From Bacteroidota bacterium (lineage in GTDB: Bacteria; Bacteroidota; Bacteroidia; JAADEI01), in the NCBI GenBank assembly GCA_026992635.1, contig JALWYU010000078.1, positions 1 to 45,225 of the forward strand: a DNA stretch of 45,225 nucleotides. Direction: 5' to 3'. The notes beneath the pieces are model-generated. The model ran no database searches. It had not been told where the DNA came from and saw nothing but the letters and a program-made list of their open reading frames with translations. How positions within the stretch are numbered: position 1 is the first letter of the stretch; each line of letters opens with the position of its first letter. The position numbers were made by a program, and so were the translations under genes. This document shows positions 35,244 through 43,175 of the stretch, in pieces.

Positions 35244-37643
35244 TTAAAAACGCACCCGATAGTAAAAAATGGGCAGAAACCCGATCTGGTACACATAGCG
35301 CAAAGGCGGATTACCGCCCGTATACGTAATCATAAACACATTTCTGTGGTTGGTCAAATTCACCAGATCCAAACCCCATTCATGTTGAACACGAACACCC
35401 AGCACACGAAGACGCAACTTCACATCCAGACGAAAATACGGCGGCAACTGAAGCGAATACGCCAGCGAGTCAATCCAGACCAGCTCACCTCGCTCAACCG
35501 TAGCCTGTGTATCAATCGGTGTATACCGCTTGTTGCCCAGCCACGTCACGCGAAGACCTATCGCGGGCAACCACATCCTCTCCTTCTTCCGACTGCGCAC
35601 AGTGGGCTCCCACACCACCACACCCTTCAACGCATACCGCCCATTGAACACCGTCGGATACCACTTCCCATCACTCGCCTGATACCGCGAATCGTACAAT
35701 GACACCGCCATAAAGCCATACACATTCTTGCCAAAGAAGTATTCGGCACCCAGATCAATACCCGTATTCACGCCACGACCACGATTCACCAGTGGACCCG
35801 GCCAAAACCGATTCAGGTCAAAGCCCTCATTCAACAAACTGTACGCAGACGGCTCCCGCTCAACCGGTACACGAAACAAATGCTGGAAATACCCCTCAGC
35901 AAACACACGCCAAACCGACCGCTGCCAACGTACACCTCCAATCACATGCCAGCTCCGATAAGGCGCAACACGCCGGTTCGGAAAAATATACCCCGTATCC
36001 GTTAACTGCCGCGCCGTGTACAAATAAAAGGGAAGCGTTTGCGTGTAAATGCCTGTGGCAAACGTAAGCGTCCACGCACTATCCACACGATAAGTAAGAC
36101 GCAACCGGGGATCCACCGCAAAATGATTGCCTGAAAGCGTAAAGAACAATGCATGTCCGCCAGCCTGAACCGTCCACCGACGCCACAACAACCCACCCAT
36201 TTCCACATATCCCTGAACCAGTCCAAAACAACCCCGAAATGCCTGGCGCACCTCAAAGCCACCCAGCCCCTCCCGATAAATGGAATCGTACAGATTGCCA
36301 AAATACAGGTCGGGTTGAATGCCCCACCGTAACCACAGATCCTTACCCACAAACCCAGCAGGATGTTTGCCCTCAGTCCATAACCCAATCCGCGAGTACG
36401 CAAACCGATAGAGCAGAAAATCCCGAAACGAATCTATCACGAACCGACCCTGCTCCACATGCCGAAATACACGAATCTGATGATTGGATTGCATCTCATA
36501 AGACACCACCAGTGTGGATTGAACCCGATGCCCCTTACGGCGCACCCATTGCCAGCCCAAACCCGAGGCACCCATTGCCGTCCGATAGTACTCATCCAGA
36601 CCATACGTTCCGTACAGATCCACATCTTCGGGATCCGTCTTCTGACTCTGCAGAATGTCTATCGCGCTGTTCCCCACAACCCCCCACCATTGCCACTTAC
36701 CACCCTTCACATTCCAGGCAAAATCCTGATAGCGCGGCACCGCATCCGTACCAATATCTATACCCAGCCAGTGAAAAATCGCCACCGTAGAATACCTGTA
36801 GCTGGCAAGCAACGACGTCCGACCACGAACTATCGGACCCTCCACCTGAACACGCATACCCAGAAAAGAAGGCTCCACCATCGCATGCCACCGGTGCAAA
36901 TCGCCGGTCCGAAACCGAAGGGCAAACACCCCCGCTACACTGTTGCCATACCGGCTGGGAAATCCCCCGGCATAAAACCAGGACGAACCCAGCATCTGCG
37001 GATCCAGCATACTGAGCGGACCGCCACGCGCACCCGGCACGCCAAAATGATTGGGATTGGGTATCGCAACCCCCTCCAGATACCACTGAACACCCAGGGG
37101 ACTGTTCCCACGAACAATCAAATCATTGGAGGCGTCGTTATTGATGATGACGCCCGGAAGAATCCCCGCCATCCGTGCTGGATCACCACGACTGCCCGCA
37201 TACCGCTCCGTCCGCTCCACAGAAAACGGATACGTACTGGCACGCGCACTGAACTCTGAATGCACTCGCGGACGAACCTGAACCGACGCCAGCGTCCGAA
37301 CCTCCGCCGCTAAGCGCACTTCAATAAACACGCCACCCGAAACCACCACACGCTCACGCACATACCGCGCATACCCGGGGGCATCCACCACTAAGCGATA
37401 CACTCCTGGACGAACGCCCGAAAACCCAAACCGACCCACCGAATCCGCAAACGTACTTGCCCGCCAGAGAACCTCTCCACCCGAACCTATCCCCTCCAGA
37501 TGAACACGCGCATACGGCACACGACTCCCATCCTCTGCAAGAACCATCCCCTCCACACGAAGGCTCCCATCATCTGCTGACAATGACGTCTGTGCCTGCG
37601 TCCAGACCAACCAGCCCTCCCCAACCAGCAACAACATAACCAT
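35244..37643 (-). CDS. TonB-dependent outer-membrane receptor
   Basis: The 799-residue protein begins with a signal peptide (MVMLLLVGEGWLVWTQAQT) and a carboxypeptidase-regulatory-like beta domain (about 28-115: RVEGMVLAEDGSRVPYARVHLEG, GRFGFSGVRPGVYRLVVDAPGY). A plug domain follows (RMAGILPGVIINNDASNDLIVRGNSPLGVQWYLEGVAIPNPNHFG), then a beta barrel with alternating aromatic strands ending in YYRVRF, a terminal Phe typical of outer-membrane barrels. The substrate is unknown, and no SusD partner is encoded here. The same-strand neighbours nadB (59 bp) and the M16-like gene (38 bp) may share a transcript. Confidence 0.92.
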   Translation of the reverse strand: MVMLLLVGEGWLVWTQAQTSLSADDGSLRVEGMVLAEDGSRVPYARVHLEGIGSGGEVLWRASTFADSVGRFGFSGVRPGVYRLVVDAPGYARYVRERVVVSGGVFIEVRLAAEVRTLASVQVRPRVHSEFSARASTYPFSVERTERYAGSRGDPARMAGILPGVIINNDASNDLIVRGNSPLGVQWYLEGVAIPNPNHFGVPGARGGPLSMLDPQMLGSSWFYAGGFPSRYGNSVAGVFALRFRTGDLHRWHAMVEPSFLGMRVQVEGPIVRGRTSLLASYRYSTVAIFHWLGIDIGTDAVPRYQDFAWNVKGGKWQWWGVVGNSAIDILQSQKTDPEDVDLYGTYGLDEYYRTAMGASGLGWQWVRRKGHRVQSTLVVSYEMQSNHQIRVFRHVEQGRFVIDSFRDFLLYRFAYSRIGLWTEGKHPAGFVGKDLWLRWGIQPDLYFGNLYDSIYREGLGGFEVRQAFRGCFGLVQGYVEMGGLLWRRWTVQAGGHALFFTLSGNHFAVDPRLRLTYRVDSAWTLTFATGIYTQTLPFYLYTARQLTDTGYIFPNRRVAPYRSWHVIGGVRWQRSVWRVFAEGYFQHLFRVPVEREPSAYSLLNEGFDLNRFWPGPLVNRGRGVNTGIDLGAEYFFGKNVYGFMAVSLYDSRYQASDGKWYPTVFNGRYALKGVVVWEPTVRSRKKERMWLPAIGLRVTWLGNKRYTPIDTQATVERGELVWIDSLAYSLQLPPYFRLDVKLRLRVLGVRVQHEWGLDLVNLTNHRNVFMITYTGGNPPLRYVYQIGFLPIFYYRVRF

Positions 37644-37702
37644 CGGTATGCACCAACCCAGCCGTACACTCCAGATTTTCCACCTCTTATCCCGTACCGC
37701 AT

Positions 37703-39322
37703 CTAAGCATAAAGCCCGGAATCGCGCACTTCCCCAAATGGCTCAGGGAATTTTTCCTGGAACCTTCCAGCATTTTCTTCAAGGTAAAAACAACCGGCAT
37801 TTTCCCGACGTGCCAAGCTCCACTCCACAATTGCCCTGCCCACAACAACCCGGACATGCCAGTAGAACTCCTGGAGTGTGCACCAGGGCACTCCCTCACC
37901 ACTGCACACTTCCTGCCAGGCAGGCAACGCCTGTTCCTCCGCACGAAGCCAGGCACGCAACCAGTGTAATCCCGCCCGCGTCCGAATAATGCCTGCATGC
38001 CGCTGAAAATACGTCCGAAACCGATTCACATGCTCCACATACCAACCGTAATCTCCAGACACCCGCTCCATCTTCTGAGAGAATTCCTGGATAGAAACCG
38101 CCTGACTCGCCCGCAACATATGCAACATAGCATGGATACGCTGGGCACAACGCCTGCCCATCACCATCAACTCCAGCAACGAATTGGAAGCAAGCCGATT
38201 CGCACCATGCAACCCCGTACACGCACACTCGCCTACTGCAAACAATCCGGGACAGGTGGTCTCGCCCCACCGATCCGTCCGAATCCCTCCACAGTGATAA
38301 TGAGCAACTGGCACAACGGGTATCCACTCACGACGCGGGTCAATCCCATGTTGCCGGCACAACGCAAATACCTGGGGAAAGCGCGTCCAATCCCTGATGC
38401 CCGTGGCATCCAGCCAGACATGCTCACTGCCCGTCCGAAGCAACTCGCGAAATATCGCACGCGACACCACATCACGTGGCGCCAGATCTCCCTGCTCATG
38501 ATACCGGTGCATAAAAGGTTTGCCCGTCCGATCCAGCAGACGGGCACCCGACCCACGGAGCGCCTCCGTAACCAGCGGCTGAAACCGCGCATCCGGTACA
38601 TACAAGCCTGTCGGATGAAACTGAACAAACTCCAGGTCGCGCAGTCGTGCCCCAGCCTGCATCGCCAAGAACAAGCCCGAACCAATCGCCTCCGGCGGAT
38701 TGGACGTATACCGGTACAGCGCACCGATCCCGCCCGTGGCAAGCACAACCACAGGCACCACCAGCCGAACTAAAGTCCCCTCATCCTGATGCACTAAGTC
38801 ACACGCCCATCCCTGACGAGTACGGCGCAACCGAAGGACTTCCCAACCACGCCACCACCAGACCCGATCACGAACCTGCTCCAGCTGATCATATAAAAAG
38901 GTAAGGAGATCCCGACCCGTATGATCCCGAATGTGCACGATTCGCCGCCGACGATGACCACCTTCCAAGCCCAGCTCAAAATGCCCGGATACGTCCCGGT
39001 CAAAGTGAAGACCCCGACACGTCAGCCAGCCCAACACAGTAGGTCCCTCCCGAACAATCTCTTCCACAATCTGCACATCACACAATCCATCCCCTGCAAT
39101 AAGCGTATCGGCAATGTGAAAATCAGGGTTGTCCCGGGCATCCACGACCACAGCAATCCCCCCCTGCGCATAATACGTATTGGTGGTTCGCGGGTCCTGA
39201 CGTGCCACCAAGTGCACGCCAATGCCCTGCTCCGCTAAGAGCAATGCCACTAACGCCCCTGCCCCGCCACCACCAATCACCACAACGTGCGCTTCCCGAC
39301 TCCCTCTCCTTTGCACGCTCAT
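37703..39322 (-). CDS. nadB: L-aspartate oxidase NadB
   Basis: NadB is an FAD enzyme that oxidises L-aspartate to iminoaspartate, the first step of NAD synthesis. The 539-residue protein shows the FAD loop VVVIGGGGAGALVALLLAEQG, NTYYAQGGIAVVV, LATGGIGALYRYTSNP, EFVQFHPTGLY, VSRAIFRELL, VVPVAHYHCGGIRTD, and LFAVGECACTGLHGANRLASNSLLE. The helical C-terminus (FRTYFQRHAGIIRT) matches the family. It begins 4 bp after the nadA stop, so nadA-nadB form an operon whose products act in sequence. Confidence 0.97.
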   Translation of the reverse strand: MSVQRRGSREAHVVVIGGGGAGALVALLLAEQGIGVHLVARQDPRTTNTYYAQGGIAVVVDARDNPDFHIADTLIAGDGLCDVQIVEEIVREGPTVLGWLTCRGLHFDRDVSGHFELGLEGGHRRRRIVHIRDHTGRDLLTFLYDQLEQVRDRVWWWRGWEVLRLRRTRQGWACDLVHQDEGTLVRLVVPVVVLATGGIGALYRYTSNPPEAIGSGLFLAMQAGARLRDLEFVQFHPTGLYVPDARFQPLVTEALRGSGARLLDRTGKPFMHRYHEQGDLAPRDVVSRAIFRELLRTGSEHVWLDATGIRDWTRFPQVFALCRQHGIDPRREWIPVVPVAHYHCGGIRTDRWGETTCPGLFAVGECACTGLHGANRLASNSLLELMVMGRRCAQRIHAMLHMLRASQAVSIQEFSQKMERVSGDYGWYVEHVNRFRTYFQRHAGIIRTRAGLHWLRAWLRAEEQALPAWQEVCSGEGVPWCTLQEFYWHVRVVVGRAIVEWSLARRENAGCFYLEENAGRFQEKFPEPFGEVRDSGLYA

Positions 39323-39326
39323 GGGT

Positions 39327-40403
39327 TTACTGGGCAGTGGTCCATGCCAGCATCCGCTCTAAGGGACGACGCGCACGCCACAACAATTCCTCATCAATCA
39401 CAATCTCGGGTTCTTCCCGCACCAGCGTCCAGTACAGCTTCTCCAGCGTGTTCATCTTCATGTAAGGGCATTGCTGACAGGCGACACACCCCGTAATCGG
39501 CGGCACCAGAATGAATTCCTTGTGGGGCGCCGCCCGCTTCATCTGATGCAGAATCCCTTCTTCCGTACCCACAATGTAAACAGGTGCCTCGTCCGTCTGC
39601 ACAAACCGGAGTAACGCACTGGTAGAACCCACAAAATCCGCCACCTCAATCAAATGCTCATTGCATTCGGGATGGACAATCACCTTGGAGCCCGGATACC
39701 GGCGCTTCAACGCCAGTACTTCATCCGCCTGAAACTCCTCATGCACAATGCATCGTCCCTTCCAGATTTCCATTCGCCGCCTGCCAGAAACCCGCTGCAA
39801 AAACCGACCTAAGTGCTCATCGGGCGCAAACAGCAACATCTTATCTTCCGGAACCTTCTGAATCAACTTGAGCGCATTGGACGAAGTGCACACAATATCA
39901 CTCATCGCTTTGATTTCCACCGACGAGTTGATGTACACCATCACAAAACGTTCCGAAGGATCATACCGGTCTATCCACCGGCGAAACGCTGCGGGCGGAC
40001 ACGCCTCCACTAAGGAACAACCTGCATACCGATCGGGAATCAACACCTTCCGCGTCGGATTCAAAATCTTCGCCGTTTCCGCCATGAACACCACACCACA
40101 CAGGACAATAATTTCCGCCTGACTGCGATGGGCATATTGCGCCAGCGCTAAACTATCCCCTACAAAATCAGCCAGATCCTGAATGGCGGGCTCCTGATAA
40201 AAATGCGCCAGAATCACCGCATTCTTCTTACGGCGCAACGCATCAATCGCTTCCATTAATGCTTCCCGCGAAGCAAACGGCACTTCCTCCGAATGCACAC
40301 CCTCACGACGCCCATCCATAACCAGCGCCTCCCCACCCCTGTTCTCTTCCACCACCCCACCAGAAGGAACTTCCTCTACAGGATGAAGCGTTCCTTCACC
40401 CAT
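39327..40403 (-). CDS. nadA: Quinolinate synthase NadA
   Basis: NadA is a 4Fe-4S enzyme condensing iminoaspartate with dihydroxyacetone phosphate to quinolinate. From the ATG at 40403 it has 358 residues, with an N-terminal extension of about 40. Cluster Cys residues appear in IIVLCGVVFMAETAKIL, DIVCTSSNA and the C-terminal CVACQQCPYMKMNTLEKLY. Also present are ILAHFYQEPAIQDLADFVGDSLALAQ, VMVYINSSVEIKAMSD, LLFAPDEHLG and VHPECNEHLIEVADFVGSTSALLRFV. The track's start two codons earlier is a TTG. The ATG shares the CATG palindrome with the opposite-strand lipoprotein ORF. Confidence 0.97.
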   Translation of the reverse strand: MGEGTLHPVEEVPSGGVVEENRGGEALVMDGRREGVHSEEVPFASREALMEAIDALRRKKNAVILAHFYQEPAIQDLADFVGDSLALAQYAHRSQAEIIVLCGVVFMAETAKILNPTRKVLIPDRYAGCSLVEACPPAAFRRWIDRYDPSERFVMVYINSSVEIKAMSDIVCTSSNALKLIQKVPEDKMLLFAPDEHLGRFLQRVSGRRRMEIWKGRCIVHEEFQADEVLALKRRYPGSKVIVHPECNEHLIEVADFVGSTSALLRFVQTDEAPVYIVGTEEGILHQMKRAAPHKEFILVPPITGCVACQQCPYMKMNTLEKLYWTLVREEPEIVIDEELLWRARRPLERMLAWTTAQ

Positions 40404-42093
40404 GAGCAAAATGTTTCACAGGATAGGCTTCTCGTTGACCCCAACCCCCAAAGTGCAACGTGGACAAACCGGGCAAAATTGTTCCATACCCTGTGGTGGC
40501 GCGCCCAGGCAATTGCTTCCGGTTTTTCTGGTTGGGCTCACGCTCCTCACTGGCTGCGCACAAATTACCCCACCTGGTGGCGGACCCATTGACCAGACCC
40601 CACCTACAATCATCCAGGTCCTGCCTCCGTGCAATTCGGCGGTTCCTACCCAAATCCGACTGCGCTTCTCGGAACCCATCCAGATTCGTCCTGCCCATCC
40701 GCCTTTCTTTACACCTGCCCTCCCCTACTCCCTAACCATTTTTCGCAAAGAGATGTTCCTGACACTCCATTCAGACACATTGGCAGGGCACCGACGCCCT
40801 TCCTTCCTGATGTTAACGCTGAAGGGTTCCGTTGTTGACGCCACTGAAGGCAACCCCCTCCCCTTCTGGACCTGTCTGTGGGCAGACTCCTCCGTCGTAC
40901 TGGAAACCCTCTTTGTACAGATTCGTCCTTTTCCCAGGTCAGGAAGTATGGCATCTTCCCGGAAGCGGACGCCCGACGTTTTCCTCCAGCTGGTAGATTC
41001 CCTGGATTCGCTGGTCTTCCTCCTGCCATCTACCTCTATTTCTGAGCCACAGATTATTGTAGCACCTCGCCAAACCAGACAAACCCCGTTCGCATGGATA
41101 GACCGCATACCCAACCAGCGGTACGACCCATCAGAACCCGCCGGCATTCCATGTACCCCCAGCGACACACTCTTCATTCCCGTCGCAGAAATTCCCCGAT
41201 GGCAAATCCAGATCATGCATCACATCATCTTCCCCGCGACAAAACAAGACCAGACCATCCTCTTCCATCAAATTGCCGGATGGGTTTCTATTCCTCCTGC
41301 CTGGCAACTGAAAGCGTTTTTGCCAGTTCTGAGCGTGGACACCCTCACCCTTCTCCGTTTTGGCGACACCCTCTACTTCTGGATACACACTTCAGAGCTC
41401 GCGCAGGTGGTGGACTCCCTCGTGCTTCGCATTCGCGGGCACACCCAGCCCAACACCAGAATCCACAACCCCTCCCGCTTTTCCGATACCACTTTCACAT
41501 GGACCATTCCCCTGCCAAAACCAGACACTGTTCACAACCTGTGCACATCGTGGTGGAGCGCACCTCCACATTCCAGCACGTACGCACTCTGTCAAACCTG
41601 CTTTCCAGATACCTTCTGGCTTCACTATGCCGATTCTGTCCCACAAATCCTGATACGTACTGCATGGACACTGCCCTCTTCATGTTTATACCGGGCAGAA
41701 AGCCTTTCTTCTCCATCTCACTCAGGACAGACGACCCTTGTCGTCGCTTCTGCTTCTTCCGGACCGCTTTCCCCCACTGCCTGTGCCGCGCTTTTTGTTC
41801 ATGTAACTGCGAAGGACGCACCCTGGTGGTATACTCTGCGCTGTGGAAGGATGGTGTTTCGGGGCGCTATCGCCACGACCACCGACACAACTTTGCACTT
41901 TCCCTGTATCCCTGCGGGGACGTGCACCTGGGAAGCAGGCATAGACTGGTATGGGGACGGAGGCTATTCACGCCCTTCGTTTACACGGTGTGGGGAGCCA
42001 CCGCCTGTCCGCCGGACCTTCCGCGTGTTTCCCGGATGGATCCATCATGAGCGCATCGCCCTATCCACCACACCCCAACCCCCAGCTCAATGA
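40402..42093 (+). CDS. Ig-like domain lipoprotein
   Basis: The 563-residue product has a signal peptide with lipobox LTLLTGC (Cys52 from the track start), followed by AQITPPGGGPIDQTPPTI, the hallmark of a widespread Bacteroidota lipoprotein family with an N-terminal bacterial Ig-like (SbsA-type) domain; LRFSEPIQI and KGSVVDATEGNPLPF continue the pattern. The rest is a series of beta-rich stretches I cannot assign. The ATG at 40402 overlaps the nadA start codon on the other strand, giving a 37-residue lead before the hydrophobic stretch. An in-frame GTG at 40453 would give a shorter leader and may be the real start. Codon and strand composition are less C-biased than in the dcw genes. Confidence 0.82.
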   Translation: MSKMFHRIGFSLTPTPKVQRGQTGQNCSIPCGGAPRQLLPVFLVGLTLLTGCAQITPPGGGPIDQTPPTIIQVLPPCNSAVPTQIRLRFSEPIQIRPAHPPFFTPALPYSLTIFRKEMFLTLHSDTLAGHRRPSFLMLTLKGSVVDATEGNPLPFWTCLWADSSVVLETLFVQIRPFPRSGSMASSRKRTPDVFLQLVDSLDSLVFLLPSTSISEPQIIVAPRQTRQTPFAWIDRIPNQRYDPSEPAGIPCTPSDTLFIPVAEIPRWQIQIMHHIIFPATKQDQTILFHQIAGWVSIPPAWQLKAFLPVLSVDTLTLLRFGDTLYFWIHTSELAQVVDSLVLRIRGHTQPNTRIHNPSRFSDTTFTWTIPLPKPDTVHNLCTSWWSAPPHSSTYALCQTCFPDTFWLHYADSVPQILIRTAWTLPSSCLYRAESLSSPSHSGQTTLVVASASSGPLSPTACAALFVHVTAKDAPWWYTLRCGRMVFRGAIATTTDTTLHFPCIPAGTCTWEAGIDWYGDGGYSRPSFTRCGEPPPVRRTFRVFPGWIHHERIALSTTPQPPAQ

Positions 42094-42209
42094 AAACAAC
42101 TCGCTTTAAACAAGCAATTTAAGACAAACACCAAAAATTTGAACCCGGTTTGGAACGAAATTTGCATAATCCCCGTTCATGAAGAGCAAACCGACAAAAT
42201 CCCGGAACC
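42094..42209 (+). promoter_or_regulatory. A/T-rich leader with candidate promoter
   Basis: This 116-bp gap is markedly A/T-rich compared with its surroundings and contains three TTTG repeats (42138, 42149, 42161), AAATTTG and CATAAT within 45 bases. GAAATTTG at 42157-42164 resembles the Bacteroidota -7 element, but the nearest TTTG is about 15 bases upstream rather than about 20. A promoter for the following gene is likely here; the exact boxes are uncertain. Confidence 0.45.
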
Positions 42210-42923
42210 ATGCAAATGGTCAACCTTCTCAAACGGGCTGGATTCACCGCGCTGGTCTTCATGCTGGGTACTGCACTTCTCCAGACCGACTACTTCTACG
42301 CACAGAGCGTAACCCAGGCAAGCCGCAAGAAAGCCGAGAAGAGCTGCCGGTACAAATCCGCGAAGAAACAAGCCAAACGACTCCGGAAACAGGGCTGGCA
42401 GGAAGTGCCTGGCGACCAACCCCTCGTGGACCAGCTCCACGAACGTTGCGTCAAATCACGCATGACCGACGAAAAGGGCATGAACCTCTACATCTTCGCC
42501 ACAGGTAACGCCGTTGCCGAACAACAGGCGGTCGCCATCCGACACGCCATCCACGCGGCAAAGGTCCAGCTGGCGCAAACCGTGCAGGGGCGCATCGTGG
42601 GGATCGTCAAGGACATGCAGGCAAACCAGCAACTGGACCAGAAAACCGCTGTCTCCATCAATGAAATGCTCAGTGCCACACGGGATATCCTCGTTCAACG
42701 GCTCGGGTACACCGAACCCGTCATCAAGATGATCCGTTACCTGCCCGACAACAACGTGGAAGCCCAGGTCATCATCGCTTACAACATCCGGAACGCAATG
42801 GAAATCACGCGCCAGCTCATGCGCGAAGAGCTGCGCAAGCGCTTGGAGAAAACCGAAGAGGAAGTAGACCGGCTCCTCAACCGGATTCTGGGTCCTGCCG
42901 AAGAGCAGCTCCGTGCTCAGTAA
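42210..42923 (+). CDS. Unrecognised secreted/periplasmic protein
   Basis: The 237-residue protein starts with a signal peptide (MVNLLKRAGFTALVFMLGTALLQ, cleavage near YFYAQS). It then has a lysine-rich stretch (SRKKAEKSCRYKSAKKQAKRLRKQGW), an alpha/beta region (YIFATGNAVAEQQAVAIRHAIHAAKVQLAQ) and a charged C-terminal helix (LMREELRKRLEKTEEEVDRLLNRIL) likely to be coiled. The middle resembles LPP20-like envelope proteins in pattern only. Codon choice uses more G and is more balanced than its left-hand neighbours, as in well-expressed genes or a different strand regime. A G-rich hairpin follows about 160 bp downstream. Confidence 0.75.
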   Translation: MQMVNLLKRAGFTALVFMLGTALLQTDYFYAQSVTQASRKKAEKSCRYKSAKKQAKRLRKQGWQEVPGDQPLVDQLHERCVKSRMTDEKGMNLYIFATGNAVAEQQAVAIRHAIHAAKVQLAQTVQGRIVGIVKDMQANQQLDQKTAVSINEMLSATRDILVQRLGYTEPVIKMIRYLPDNNVEAQVIIAYNIRNAMEITRQLMREELRKRLEKTEEEVDRLLNRILGPAEEQLRAQ

Positions 42924-43062
42924 TAAATCCAACCTGCCAACCCAGCCAATGCAAATTGGCACGAGAACGTCTACAGGAGGCACACAGAACGACGACCCGG
43001 TTTCCCGCCGGAAACTTATCCTGACTGCTCATTCCCCAGTACACAACACCTGTGCCAAAAAG

Positions 43063-43093
43063 GTGCGGGTGCGGGTGGGGCTCGGGGAGGGGG
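43063..43093 (+). repeat. G-run tract with G-quadruplex potential
   Basis: GCGGGTGCGGGTGGGGCTCGGGGAGGGGG has five runs of three or more G with loops of 1-3 bases, satisfying the usual intramolecular G-quadruplex pattern on the plus (transcript) strand. It lies in the spacer between the secreted-protein gene and the glycosyltransferase and directly precedes the hairpin below. Confidence 0.6.
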
Positions 43094-43102
43094 CTCCCCT
43101 TT
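43084..43102 (+). terminator. Weak candidate terminator
   Basis: GGGGAG-GGGG-CTCCCC forms a 6-bp G/C stem with a 4-base loop, followed by only TTT. It would serve the gene ending at 42923, but the short T tract makes termination doubtful. The rest of the 42924-43175 gap shows no ORF I can support. Confidence 0.4.
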
Positions 43103-43175
43103 CCAACTATCCCTCGGACACACACATTAATGCACCGTGTAAAAGCCAGGTAGTGAGATTGGGGCTGTTCATCCA

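Noticed and set aside
42094-42209. Replication origin in the A/T-rich gap
   Set aside because: No DnaA-box cluster (TTATCCACA-like) and no dnaA, dnaN or similar gene adjacent; a promoter explains the A/T richness.
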